Source: Starkeya sp. ORNL1
Lineage (GTDB): Bacteria > Pseudomonadota > Alphaproteobacteria > Rhizobiales > Xanthobacteraceae
Length of the DNA stretch: 64,000 bases
Reading direction: 5' to 3'
Assembly: GCF_012971745.1 (NCBI RefSeq)
Contig: NZ_CP048834.1
Span: 1,116,001 to 1,180,000, forward strand
Part shown: positions 7,998-16,399 of the stretch, one piece after another
How the letters are laid out: the number at the start of each line of letters is the position of its first letter
Numbering within the stretch: position 1 is the stretch's first letter
Program-made: the position numbers and the translations under genes
Notes under the pieces: model-generated
Told to the model about the DNA's origin: nothing
The model's database searches: none
Seen by the model: the letters and a program-made list of their open reading frames with translations, nothing else

Positions 7998-9809
7998 TCA
8001 GCTTTGTTCGGCTACGTCGGTAATGCGCAGGCTCACCTGGCTACGGCCCTGCCAGCTGTCGAGATCGAGCGTGCCGGCGACATGAATCTGTTGCCCACGC
8101 GCGCCCAGGAGCGCCTTGCCGAGCGGGCTTTGGGCCGCACGGAAGGCGACGGCGGAGAGCGACGAACCGTCGCTCGCGCGCAGCCGCACCCGCACCTGGT
8201 CGGCGTTCCCCGCCTCGGCATGGGCGACGCGGTGGGCCGGAAAGGCGAAAACCGGCTGCGGATTGCCGGCGCCATAGGGCCCGGCCCGTTCCACCAGATC
8301 GACCAGTTCCGGCGTCGCCGCGCCGGCCGAGAGCGCGCCGTCAATGGCGAGCTCATCCACCGCACGGGCGTCCTCGACCGCGCCGGCCAGCACCTCTTCG
8401 AGATAGGCCCGGAGCGCGCCGAGCCGGCCGCGCTCCACGGTGAGGCCGGCCGCCATGGCGTGGCCGCCGCCCTTGACCAGCAAACCGCGCTCGACGGCAC
8501 CGCGCACCGCGCGCCCGACATCGACACCGGGAATGGAGCGCGCCGAGCCGGTGCCGACATCGCCGGTGAAGGCCACCGCAAAGGCCGGCCGGCCGAACTT
8601 CTCCTTCAGCCGCGCCGCCACCAGCCCGACCACGCCGGGGTGCCAACCCTGCCCGCTCGCCAGCACCACCGCGCTTTGCCCCTGCGCCCCGAGCGCAGCA
8701 TCGGCCTCGGCCTCCGCCTCGGCGACGATGGAGCGCTCCACTGCCTGGCGCTCGGCATTCAGCCGGTCAAGCTCGACAGCGATGGCCCCGGCCTCGACCG
8801 GGTCTTTCGCCAGCAGCAGCCGGGTGCCGAGCGTGGCATCGCCGATGCGCCCGCCGGCATTGATGCGCGGGCCGAGCAGGAAGCCAAGATGCCAGCACTT
8901 CAGCGGGCCGTTCAGCCGGGCGGCGTCCATCAGGGCGGTAAGGCCCGGCCGCTCGCGTCGGCGCATGGCGATCAGGCCCTTGGTGACGAAGGCGCGGTTA
9001 AGGCCGATCAGCGGCACCACGTCGGCTACCGTGCCAAGCGCCACCAGATCCAGCATGGCGAGCAAATCCGGCTCCGGCCGCGCGGGTTGCCACCAGCCGC
9101 GGCGCCGCAGTTCGCGCACCAGCCCGACCGCGACGACGAAGACGAGGCCGGCGGCGCACAGATGACCGAGGCCGGAGAGATCGTCGGCGCGGTTCGGATT
9201 CACCAGGCCGGCAACGTCGGGCAGTTCCTCGCCGGCCTGATGATGGTCGATCACCACGACATCGAGGCCGAGCTCATGGGCGCGGGCGAACGGCTCGAAG
9301 CTCACCGTGCCGCAATCGACCGTCACCAGCAGCTTGGCGCCACGCGCCGCCAATTGCTCGATGGCCGGGATATTGGGGCCATAGCCTTCGAAGATGCGGT
9401 CCGGAATGTGGAACCAGGGATCGAGCCCCCCGCTGCGCAGCACCGCGACGAGCAGCGCGGTGGAAGTGGCGCCGTCGACATCATAATCGCCGAACACCGC
9501 GACTTGTTCGCCGCTGGTCACCGCATCGGCAAGGCGGGCGACGGCCGCCGGCATGCCGGTGAGCGTGTCGGGATCGGGCAACAGGCGGCGCACCGTGGGG
9601 TCGAGCCAGGCTTCCACCTCGTCGACCGGGACATTGCGTCCGGCCAGCACACGGGCCAGCAGTTCCGGCACGCCTTGACGCTGCACGATGGCGAGCGCCG
9701 CCTGCGAGCTGCGCAGATCCAGCCGGTCCCGCCAGAAGCGGCCGGTGACGGAACGCTCGACGCCGAGGAAGGCCCGCGGCGGCGGCAGTGCGGAGACGGC
9801 GAGACTCAT
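7998..9809 (-). CDS. recJ: Single-stranded-DNA-specific exonuclease RecJ
   Basis: A 603-aa 5'-3' exonuclease for recombinational and mismatch repair. The DHH phosphoesterase domain shows DYDVDG (108–113), VTVDCG (163–168) and VIDHHQ (186–191), which hold the catalytic metal ions. The DHHA1 domain has the GGGHAMAAG motif, and a C-terminal OB-fold follows. Length is normal. In many alphaproteobacteria recJ lies directly after glpX. Here the two are on the same strand but separated by ~6.6 kb of other genes. The first codons after the ATG are not conserved, so the exact start is only probable. Confidence 0.95.
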   Translation of the reverse strand: MSLAVSALPPPRAFLGVERSVTGRFWRDRLDLRSSQAALAIVQRQGVPELLARVLAGRNVPVDEVEAWLDPTVRRLLPDPDTLTGMPAAVARLADAVTSGEQVAVFGDYDVDGATSTALLVAVLRSGGLDPWFHIPDRIFEGYGPNIPAIEQLAARGAKLLVTVDCGTVSFEPFARAHELGLDVVVIDHHQAGEELPDVAGLVNPNRADDLSGLGHLCAAGLVFVVAVGLVRELRRRGWWQPARPEPDLLAMLDLVALGTVADVVPLIGLNRAFVTKGLIAMRRRERPGLTALMDAARLNGPLKCWHLGFLLGPRINAGGRIGDATLGTRLLLAKDPVEAGAIAVELDRLNAERQAVERSIVAEAEAEADAALGAQGQSAVVLASGQGWHPGVVGLVAARLKEKFGRPAFAVAFTGDVGTGSARSIPGVDVGRAVRGAVERGLLVKGGGHAMAAGLTVERGRLGALRAYLEEVLAGAVEDARAVDELAIDGALSAGAATPELVDLVERAGPYGAGNPQPVFAFPAHRVAHAEAGNADQVRVRLRASDGSSLSAVAFRAAQSPLGKALLGARGQQIHVAGTLDLDSWQGRSQVSLRITDVAEQS

Positions 9810-9888
9810 GAGGGAGGATCAAGCCCGATATGTGGGGCCACGTCGAGGGGTATGGCGCTAAAGGTTGGGGATGCCGTGTTCTGCGTGG

Positions 9889-9933
9889 ACATCCTTCGAG
9901 GCCCGCCGATGGCGGGCACCTCAGGATGAGGTG
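9889..9933. repeat. Family A repeat, single arm
   Basis: One arm only: ACATCCTTCGAGG, side hairpin CCCGCCGATGGCGGG, then CACCTCAGGATGAGGT. The mirror half is missing. It lies between the recJ start and the 3' end of the next TetR gene. Confidence 0.8.
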
Positions 9934-9945
9934 GCGTTTAAAACC

Positions 9946-10569
9946 TCACGCCACAAACGCCTGCCGCACGAATTCGCGCAGCAGCAGGATCTGCTTCGGC
10001 AGGATGGTCGGGTCCTGCAGCGCGCGGCCGAGCACCAATCCGCCCTCCACCACCGTGGTGACGGAATCGGCCAGCGTATCGAGGTCGACGCTGTCGCGCG
10101 GCGGATAGCGAGCGGCGATGCGGTCGAGCCGTTCGCGGAAGCGTGTCCGCCAGAGCAGCATGCCGGAGGCGTTGAGTTCGCGGACGTCGCGGCTGAACAA
10201 TTGGTCCTGGTAGCACAGCGTCGCGGCAAGGCAGCCGGGATGCGCCTCCGGCAGCTCGGCCATCATCTCGGCGAACAGCCGCAGGAACACCAGGAAACCG
10301 TGCAGCGGATCCTCGTTCAGTTCGTCGGCGCGGGCGAACAACTCGTCGATCAGTGCCTTGTCGTGCTCCAGGTGGCGCTCCAGCAAGGCGCGGGCGAGAT
10401 CATTCTTGTCCTTGAAATGATAGAAAAAGCCGCTCTTGGTGATGCCGACGCCGACGATCAGCTCCTCGATCGAGGTGGAGGAGAATCCCTTGGCCAGCAC
10501 CATCTGCTCGGCAAGCTCAAGCAAGCGCTTGCGAGTATCCGAGCGGCGGCGCGGGGTCATATCCAGCAT
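9946..10569 (-). CDS. TetR-family transcriptional regulator
   Basis: A 207-aa repressor (or 204 aa from the second ATG, MTPRRRS). The DNA-binding segment covers about residues 8–60 (KRLLELAEQMVLAKGF…IEELIVGVGITKSGFFYHFKDK). The C-terminal part with HPGCLAATLCYQDQLF matches the subgroup with a TetR_C-type helical ligand pocket. It diverges from a homocysteine S-methyltransferase family gene, and a 19-bp dyad sits just before its start. It may control itself and that neighbour; the distance of the site from the methyltransferase start (186 bp) leaves the second point open. Confidence 0.9.
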   Translation of the reverse strand: MLDMTPRRRSDTRKRLLELAEQMVLAKGFSSTSIEELIVGVGITKSGFFYHFKDKNDLARALLERHLEHDKALIDELFARADELNEDPLHGFLVFLRLFAEMMAELPEAHPGCLAATLCYQDQLFSRDVRELNASGMLLWRTRFRERLDRIAARYPPRDSVDLDTLADSVTTVVEGGLVLGRALQDPTILPKQILLLREFVRQAFVA

Positions 10570-10574
10570 GGCTT

Positions 10575-10593
10575 ACTCTACCATAGGTACAGT
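10575..10593. promoter_or_regulatory. Candidate TetR operator
   Basis: ACTCTACCATAGGTACAGT consists of 8-bp arms with one mismatch around ATA. It begins 6 bp upstream of the TetR start codon, on the side facing the divergent methyltransferase gene. Confidence 0.65.
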
Positions 10594-10778
10594 TGAGCGC
10601 GTCGGTTTTATGTTGCGCTGCGGTTGCGGCACACCATGGCTTTAGCCAAGCCGCTGTGAATGCAAAATGAATTAGCTTTCGAACCAACTTGACCACGTGC
10701 CCGCTAGAGGCGCCCCGGCGGATAGGCCAAAACCACCACGGATCACACAGCGGTCGGCCGCTACGCCAAGGAGCCGTC

Positions 10779-11735
10779 ATGGCCAAGTATCGCAATAATC
10801 TTCCCCTGCTCTCCGATACCGTCTTCCTGATGGATGGCGGCATGGAGACCACCTTCATCTTCCATGAGGGCATCGACCTGCCGTGCTTTGCCTCGTTCAC
10901 CCTGATGAATGACGAGATCGGCCGCCGGCAGTTGCGCGCCTATTACACCCGCTATGTCGACCTCGCCCGCACCCGCGGCGTCGGCTTCGTGTTCGACGCG
11001 CCGACCTGGCGTGCCAATCCGGACTGGGCGGCCAAGCTCGGCTTCAACGCCGCGGCGCTCGACGACGTCAACCGGCGCAGCATCGAGTTGCTGCTCGGCA
11101 TGCGCGAGATCTACGAGACGCCCTCCTCGCCCATGGTGGTGAGCGGAGTGATCGGCCCGCGCGGCGACGGCTACCGCGCCGACAACGCCATGTCGGCGCT
11201 GGCGGCGGCGGATTATCACGCTGGCCAGGCCCGCACCTTCGCCAAGGCCGATGCCGACATGGTGAGCGCCTACACGCTGAACTATGTCGAGGAAGCGATC
11301 GGCGTCGCCATTGCGGCGAAGGATGCCGGCCTGCCCTCAGCCATCTCCTTCACGCTGGAGACCGATGGGCGCCTGCCGACCGGGCAGCCGCTGCGCGACG
11401 CAATCGAGCAGGTCGACGCCGAGACCGCCAATGCGCCCGTCTACTACATGCTGAATTGCGCCCACCCGACGCATTTCAACCATGTGATCGCGGAGGGTGG
11501 CGTCTGGCTCGACCGCATTCGCGGACTGCGCGCCAACGCCTCCTCGCGCTCGCATGCCGAGCTCGATTCGGCGCCGGACCTCGATCCGGGCAATCCGGAA
11601 GAGCTCGGCCGGCAGTATCGGAGCCTGAGGGGGCGCATGCGCAACCTCAACATACTCGGCGGCTGCTGCGGCACGGATTTGCGCCATGTCGAGCAGATCT
11701 GCTTCGCCTGCCTGCCGGTGAGCAAGGCGGCGTAA
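10779..11735 (+). CDS. Homocysteine S-methyltransferase family protein
   Basis: A 318-aa zinc-dependent methyltransferase. The fold opens with FLMDGGMETTFIFHEG. The metal site is built from a Cys in MLNCAHPTHF and the C-terminal pair in NILGGCCGTD, as in MmuM/MetH N-terminal domains. In relatives it transfers a methyl group from S-methylmethionine, SAM or a corrinoid donor to homocysteine or a similar thiol; which donor is used here cannot be told. The ATG at 10779 is preceded by AAGGAG; a longer in-frame extension to 10689 has no ribosome site or conserved content. It diverges from a TetR gene. No SAM or B12 riboswitch was recognised in the leader. Confidence 0.85.
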   Translation: MAKYRNNLPLLSDTVFLMDGGMETTFIFHEGIDLPCFASFTLMNDEIGRRQLRAYYTRYVDLARTRGVGFVFDAPTWRANPDWAAKLGFNAAALDDVNRRSIELLLGMREIYETPSSPMVVSGVIGPRGDGYRADNAMSALAAADYHAGQARTFAKADADMVSAYTLNYVEEAIGVAIAAKDAGLPSAISFTLETDGRLPTGQPLRDAIEQVDAETANAPVYYMLNCAHPTHFNHVIAEGGVWLDRIRGLRANASSRSHAELDSAPDLDPGNPEELGRQYRSLRGRMRNLNILGGCCGTDLRHVEQICFACLPVSKAA

Positions 11736-11762
11736 ACGCACCGAAAGTGCGCCCTTTCCATC

Positions 11763-11846
11763 GCCATGGCCGGCCTTGTGCCGGCCATCTCGATTCCCGA
11801 TGCGCATTCAGGAATCGAGATCCCGGGACGAGCCCGGGGATGACGG
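11763..11846. repeat. Family C repeat, copy 1
   Basis: About 84 bp. One end is ATGGCCGGCCTTGTGCCGG, the other CCCGGGACGAGCCCGGGG followed by ATGACGG. The centre holds CGATTCC and GGAATCG as an inner inverted repeat. Similar elements occur at 13.36 and 27.14 kb. It follows the methyltransferase stop. Confidence 0.8.
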
Positions 11847-11993
11847 CGGTTGTTGGATGCGCCTGCGATCGGGATGACGATCATGAGAGTACACGACGCA
11901 ACGTCATCCCGCTGTCATCCTTCCGTTACGTGCCGGACATGGGAAGCCTTCAGAGGAACGCGGGTCCCCACTCGTCCCCGAAGGAGACCACCC

Positions 11994-13346
11994 ATGTCGC
12001 GCGCTTCTCTGCTCGCCGGCGTCGCATTGGCGTTTGCGCTCACCACCGGCGCCCACGCCGACCAGACCTATCCGGCGACGCTGACCGGCCATGCCGTGAT
12101 GCCGGCCGAAAGCTTCCTCACCATGCCGGCCGACGCCCCGGCCGATCTCAAGACTTCCGGCAAATACACCACCGGCAAGCGCGTCGAGGCGATCGGCACC
12201 GTGGAAGGCACCTCGGGCGGGCGCCCGACCGGCGTCTTCCTGCCGTTCCAAGGCCAGCCGCTGCAGGGCCATTCCGGCATCAAGACCATGCCCGACGGCA
12301 CCTTCTGGATCCTCACCGACAACGGTATGGGCGCCAAGGCGAACAGCCCGGATTCCGCGCTCTATCTCAACCGCTACAAGATCGACTTCAAGGAAGGCAC
12401 GTTCGAGCCGGTCGAGACCATCTTCCTGCGCGATCCCGACAAGAAAGTGCCGTTCCGCATCGTCCATGAAGGCACCGACGCGCGCTATCTCACCGGCGCC
12501 GATTTCGACACCGAGAGCTTCCAGATCATCGGCGACGACTTGTGGATCGGCGACGAATTCGGCCCCTATCTCATCAAGGCCGACATGAAGGGCAAGGTGG
12601 TCGAGATCTTCGAGACCATGGCCGGCGAAACCCCGGTGCGCTCGCCCGACCATTATCTCGTCACCTCGGCCGGCGCGCCGAACGTCACCGCCGATTTCAA
12701 CGATCGCCGCTCCAAGGGCTTCGAGGGCATGGCCTCCTCCAAGGACGGTCGCTTCCTCTATGCGCTGCTCGAAGGCCCGCTGTGGGACAAGGAGAAGAAG
12801 GACTGGCAGAGGAGCGCCAATGGGCGCGAAGTGCTGCCGATCCTCGAATTCGACGTGAAGGCGGGCAAGTGGACCGGCCGCTTCTGGCAGTATGAGCTGG
12901 AGCAGAACGGCAATGCCATCGGCGACTTCAACATGATCGACGCCTCCACCGGCCTGATCATCGAGCGCGACAATGGCGAAGGCACCGCCGACAAGGCGTG
13001 CGCAGAAGGCAAGAAGGCGCCCGACTGCTTCCACGACATCGCCAAGTTCAAGCGGGTCTACAAGGTCGAGCTCACCGACGCCAATGTCGGCAAGCCGGTG
13101 CGCAAGATCGGCCATATCGACCTGATGAAGATCGCCGATCCCGATAAGAAGGCCCGCAAGCCGCTTACCGACGGCGCGCTCGCCTTCCCGTTCTTCACCA
13201 TCGAGAATGTCGATGTGGTGGACGCCACCCACATCGTGGTCGGCAACGACAACAACCTGCCCTTCTCGTCGAGCCGAGACCCGAAGCGGGCCGACGACAA
13301 CGAGATGATCCTGCTCGAAGTGGGCGAGTTCCTGAAGGCGAAGTGA
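11994..13346 (+). CDS. Secreted esterase-like protein of the phytase-like family
   Basis: A 450-aa exported protein. The first 22 residues form a signal peptide (MSRASLLAG…TTGAHA, cleavage before DQT). The body matches the 'esterase-like activity of phytase' family, with the characteristic stretch MPDGTFWILTDNGMGAKANS and a later FEGMASSKDGRFLYALLEG. These proteins form beta-propeller-like folds and are periplasmic or secreted; the substrate is not established. The ATG at 11994 has AAGGAG 8 bases upstream and begins the signal peptide; upstream in-frame codons are rejected. It is a single-gene unit closed by a family C repeat. Confidence 0.85.
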   Translation: MSRASLLAGVALAFALTTGAHADQTYPATLTGHAVMPAESFLTMPADAPADLKTSGKYTTGKRVEAIGTVEGTSGGRPTGVFLPFQGQPLQGHSGIKTMPDGTFWILTDNGMGAKANSPDSALYLNRYKIDFKEGTFEPVETIFLRDPDKKVPFRIVHEGTDARYLTGADFDTESFQIIGDDLWIGDEFGPYLIKADMKGKVVEIFETMAGETPVRSPDHYLVTSAGAPNVTADFNDRRSKGFEGMASSKDGRFLYALLEGPLWDKEKKDWQRSANGREVLPILEFDVKAGKWTGRFWQYELEQNGNAIGDFNMIDASTGLIIERDNGEGTADKACAEGKKAPDCFHDIAKFKRVYKVELTDANVGKPVRKIGHIDLMKIADPDKKARKPLTDGALAFPFFTIENVDVVDATHIVVGNDNNLPFSSSRDPKRADDNEMILLEVGEFLKAK

Positions 13347-13357
13347 GCCCTTCAAGT

Positions 13358-13443
13358 CGTCATGGCCGGGCTTGTCCCGGCCATCTCGGCCTCTGTCGCG
13401 CTGTCCAGAATCGAGATCCCCGGCACAATGCCGGGGATGACGG
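13358..13443. repeat. Family C repeat, copy 2
   Basis: CGTCATGGCCGGGCTTGTCC begins the element, and CCCCGGCACAATGCCGGGG with ATGACGG ends it. It fills the gap between two convergent genes and may help terminate both transcripts. Confidence 0.85.
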
Positions 13444-13461
13444 CCATTCAGGGACGAGCCT

Positions 13462-14334
13462 TCAGCTTGCAGGTTCGCTCGCGGCGACGATGGCGGGCGA
13501 CTGGCGCAGGATCAGGCCGACGCCGGCCAGCATGACCAGCGCGCCGACCAGCTTCACCGGCGCCGGCGTGTCGCCCAGCAGCACGATGCCGAACAGCACG
13601 CTGAGCAGCGGGTTCAGCATCGAATAGGGCACCACGCTGTTGATCGAGTGCTTGCGCAGCAGCCAGTACCAGATGCCATAGGCGGCGATCGAGGAGATCA
13701 CCGCGCTGTAGACGATCGACAGCCAGCCGTGCCAGGTCGCGGTGCCGAGCGATTCCCACTGGCCCTGCTCGAAGAAGGCCGAAGCCACCAGCAATTGCGG
13801 CACGGCGATCAGCGAGGACCAGCCGGTCACGGTCAGCGGCGAGATGTCCGGCATCGACTTGATGATGAGATTGGTCACCGCCCAGCCGGTAGCGCTCAGC
13901 AGCAGCAAGGCGAGCGGCAGCGGGCCCGGCAAGGTCGGGCCGGCGGCGAGCACGCCGATACCAACGACCGCAAGCGCCAGGCCGAGCAGCCGGACCACGC
14001 CGAACGGCTCGCGGAACAGCAGGCAGGCCAGCACGGTCGCGATCGGCGCGCCGAGTTGCACCAGGATCGCCGCGGTCCCGGCTTCCGATTCGGAGAGCGC
14101 AACGAACAGCAGCCCGAAATGCATGCCGCCAAAGGTGATGGAGACCAGCACCACCCAGGGCAGCTGGCGCAGCGTGATGCGGGTGAAGGGAATGATGAGC
14201 GCCGCCACCAGCGCGAAACGCAGCGCGCTGAGGAAGATCGGCGGGATCTCGGCGATGCCGAGCTTCACCACCACGATGTTCAGCGCCCACGCCACGACGA
14301 CGGCGAGAGCGAGCAGCTTGTCCTTCAACGGCAT
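13462..14334 (-). CDS. EamA-family transporter (amino-acid/metabolite exporter type)
   Basis: A 290-aa inner-membrane protein of ten predicted helices in two EamA repeats (first from LLALAVVVAWALNIVVVK, second from LALLLLSATGWAVTNLIIK). The N-terminal AWALNIVVVKLG and FREPFGVVRLLGLALAVVGIG segments are typical of the EamA/YdeK branch, which includes O-acetylserine/cysteine exporters. The actual substrate is unknown. It is monocistronic and faces a divergent alpha/beta hydrolase across 223 bp that contain a perfect TTGGTATACCAA palindrome. Confidence 0.85.
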   Translation of the reverse strand: MPLKDKLLALAVVVAWALNIVVVKLGIAEIPPIFLSALRFALVAALIIPFTRITLRQLPWVVLVSITFGGMHFGLLFVALSESEAGTAAILVQLGAPIATVLACLLFREPFGVVRLLGLALAVVGIGVLAAGPTLPGPLPLALLLLSATGWAVTNLIIKSMPDISPLTVTGWSSLIAVPQLLVASAFFEQGQWESLGTATWHGWLSIVYSAVISSIAAYGIWYWLLRKHSINSVVPYSMLNPLLSVLFGIVLLGDTPAPVKLVGALVMLAGVGLILRQSPAIVAASEPAS

Positions 14335-14390
14335 GGGAAACCGGGTGCGATAAGAGAAGGCGGCGATCCGCGCGACCGCATCCGTAATCC

Positions 14391-14402
14391 TTGGTATACC
14401 AA
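14391..14402. promoter_or_regulatory. Perfect TTGGTATACCAA palindrome
   Basis: A 12-bp perfect palindrome 57 bp upstream of the EamA transporter gene. TTGGTATACCAA matches the TGGTATACCA-type operators typical of FCD-class GntR regulators. No GntR gene is present in the window. Confidence 0.55.
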
Positions 14403-14557
14403 CAACGCCTTAAAGCAGAGCGCGGCGTGGTCATGCCTGCCGTGCGGACGCTGCATGGATCGCGGGCATGCGCGGTTTGCGGGCATCTATTCGGCCACAC
14501 CCCATGGCGGCGGAACGCCGCCTTGCCTCATGCCTCGCGCCGGGTAAGGTGCGCGCC

Positions 14558-15250
14558 ATGCTCGACCTTACCCTCCTCGGCCGCCTGAATTTCCAGCACG
14601 CTGCCCCGACCAAGCCGCCGCTGCCGCCGGGCCGGCACGATCTCGGCCTGTTCGAGGAGCGCGACTATGCGCTGGTCGTCCCCGAAGGCATCGACGCCAC
14701 AGTGCCGACGCCGCTGGTGACGCTGTTCCATGGCGGCGGCGGCAGCGCCGAGAAGATCATGCCGATCCTGCGCGGCCATGCCGAGCAGAACAAATTCCTG
14801 CTGCTGGTGCCGCAATCGCTGTTCCCGACCTGGGACATCGTCATCGCCGGCAATGGCCCGGACCGCGAGCGGCTCGACATCGGGCTGGCCGAGGTTGCCG
14901 CGCGCTTCACGCTGGACCCCACGCATTTCGCCTTTGCCGGCCATTCCGACGGCGGCAGCTATTCGCTGTCGACCGGTCTTTCGAACGGGCGGATCGTCAG
15001 CCACATACTGGCGTTCTCGGCCGGCTTCATGACGGTGCTGGCGCAGGAGGGCGCGCCGCGCGTCTTCATCGCCCACGGCCGGCAGGACACCCAGACGCCG
15101 ATCGAGACGGCGGGGCGTTCCCACGCCGCCAAGCTGCGCGCGGCGGGCTACGACCTGCAATATGTCGAATATGACGGCCCGCACGCCTCGCAGCCGCCGA
15201 TGGTGGCGCTGGCGGTGGACTTCTTCCTGGCGGACCGGATCCGCGGGTAG
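14558..15250 (+). CDS. Alpha/beta hydrolase (phospholipase/carboxylesterase type)
   Basis: A 230-aa cytoplasmic serine hydrolase. It shows the oxyanion-hole stretch LVTLFHGGGGSAEKI, the nucleophile elbow GHSDGG, the Asp in AHGRQDTQTP and a late His in YDGPHASQPP, giving a Ser-Asp-His triad. The family hydrolyses esters; the substrate is undefined. The ATG at 14558 follows TAAGGTGCG, a reasonable ribosome site. A longer frame from 14468 lacks support. It diverges from the EamA exporter. Confidence 0.85.
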   Translation: MLDLTLLGRLNFQHAAPTKPPLPPGRHDLGLFEERDYALVVPEGIDATVPTPLVTLFHGGGGSAEKIMPILRGHAEQNKFLLLVPQSLFPTWDIVIAGNGPDRERLDIGLAEVAARFTLDPTHFAFAGHSDGGSYSLSTGLSNGRIVSHILAFSAGFMTVLAQEGAPRVFIAHGRQDTQTPIETAGRSHAAKLRAAGYDLQYVEYDGPHASQPPMVALAVDFFLADRIRG

Positions 15251-15270
15251 CGGCGCTTACCAAACGCTTT

Positions 15271-15382
15271 CCTCTCCCCGACGGGGAGAGGTGGCCCGCG
15301 CAGCGGGTCGGTGAGGGGGAGCGCGGCTGCGGAGCGGCGAAGACCCCTCACCCCTACCCTCTCCCCAATGGGGAGAGGGAGA
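15271..15382. repeat. Family D repeat (CCTCTCCCC…GGGGAGAGG), copy 1
   Basis: Two short hairpins, CCTCTCCCCGACGGGGAGAGG and CCCTCTCCCCAATGGGGAGAG, flank ~70 bp that include GGTGAGGGG and its complement CCCCTCACCC. A second copy lies at 16.29 kb. Confidence 0.85.
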
Positions 15383-15393
15383 AAACGTCGCGA

Positions 15394-15753
15394 TCAGTTC
15401 GGCTTCTTCGCGCCCTTGGCGATCTCGGCGACCTGGGTCTCGATGTCGCCCAGCAGCGCGACGAAGGCGTCGGCGCCCTTGTCCAGCGCCTGGCGCAGGT
15501 CGCTCGACCAGGTGGCGTGGCGCAGCGTGTAGGTGGTGAAGGACGAGGAGCCGTACTTCCTCACCAGATGGTCGCTGATCTTGAACGGCACCGGCTCGGA
15601 CGCGAGGTAGCGCGTCGTCTCGTGCTCCTTGATGAAGGCGGCGTAGGTTTCGGCCAGTGCGCGATACTGGTCGGCGGCCGCGAGTTCGTCGAACTTCGCC
15701 AGCAGCGGGATGAGCGGCGAGTGATGGGTCTTCTGATATTCGGCAGCGGTCAT
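15394..15753 (-). CDS. Hypothetical protein, 119 aa
   Basis: I do not recognise this family. The protein is soluble, without signal peptide or membrane helix, mixed helical with many charged residues, and ends in a Lys-rich tail (AKGAKKPN). Notable stretches are PFKISDHLVRKYGSSSFTTYTLRHATW in its middle and an even spread of codon use like its neighbours. A GAGG ribosome site lies nine bases before the ATG, which supports translation. It is a single-gene unit bounded by a family D repeat downstream. Confidence 0.6.
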   Translation of the reverse strand: MTAAEYQKTHHSPLIPLLAKFDELAAADQYRALAETYAAFIKEHETTRYLASEPVPFKISDHLVRKYGSSSFTTYTLRHATWSSDLRQALDKGADAFVALLGDIETQVAEIAKGAKKPN

Positions 15754-15991
15754 GGATCAGTTCCTCATCCATCGGAATCGCGTGCCGGAGCACCGCGCGG
15801 AAAGGTCCACGCCCGGCCCGGCCGGCCTCCGAGGTAAGCGGATCGGAGGTGCGGTGCAAGGCCGCGATGGGAAGTTTTTCCGCGCCGCGGCAAAATCGCA
15901 GCGGACAGCCCGACGTGCTAGGCTGTCAAGGTTCAATCGATGCGCGTGCCGCGCGTCGGCGCGGCCTCCGACGCATCACGGAGGGAACACC

Positions 15992-16285
15992 ATGACCACT
16001 TACATCATGCTCGGCAAATGGACCGAGCAGGGCATCCGCAGTGTTCGCGATTCCGCCAAGCGGCTCGACGCGGCAAAGAAGATGCTCAAGGACATGGGTG
16101 GCGAGATCAGGAGCTTCCATCTCACCATGGGCGACTATGACTTCGTGATGAATTACGAGGCGCCCGACGATGCGGTCGCCGCCCGCTACACCCTGCAACT
16201 CGGCATGCTGGGCAATGTACGCTCGCGCACCATGAAAGCGTTCCCGGAGGCCGCCTATCGCGAGCTGATCAGCTCGCTGCAGTGA
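15992..16285 (+). CDS. GYD-domain protein
   Basis: A 97-aa small cytoplasmic protein. It begins MTTYIMLGKWTEQGIRSVRD and has the family hallmark MGDYDFVMNYEAPDD, giving a ferredoxin-like alpha/beta fold found in GYD (DUF) proteins. Their function is unknown; some sit near metabolic genes. GGAGG lies just upstream of the ATG at 15992; the upstream in-frame extension has no ribosome site. A family D repeat follows the stop. Confidence 0.85.
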   Translation: MTTYIMLGKWTEQGIRSVRDSAKRLDAAKKMLKDMGGEIRSFHLTMGDYDFVMNYEAPDDAVAARYTLQLGMLGNVRSRTMKAFPEAAYRELISSLQ

Positions 16286-16290
16286 GACCT

Positions 16291-16390
16291 TAAGCCCTCT
16301 CCCCGTCGGGGAGAGGGTTGGGTGAGGGGTTTCGACCGCCGCCCAAAAGGCCCCTCACCCCTGCCCTCTCCCCAACGGGGAGAGGGGGAA
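16291..16390. repeat. Family D repeat, copy 2
   Basis: CCCTCTCCCCGTCGGGGAG at the left and CCCTCTCCCCAACGGGGAG at the right, separated by GGTGAGGGG…CCCCTCACCC. It lies between convergent GYD and glpX genes. Confidence 0.85.
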
Positions 16391-16399
16391 GTAGCGAGA

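Noticed and set aside
10594..10778. A SAM-II or cobalamin riboswitch before the homocysteine methyltransferase
   Set aside because: The leader contains CACGTG and GCTAGAG, loosely like SAM-II, but the conserved TGATTT, CACGTTAAA and GCTAAA elements in the right order are missing, and no B12 box was found.
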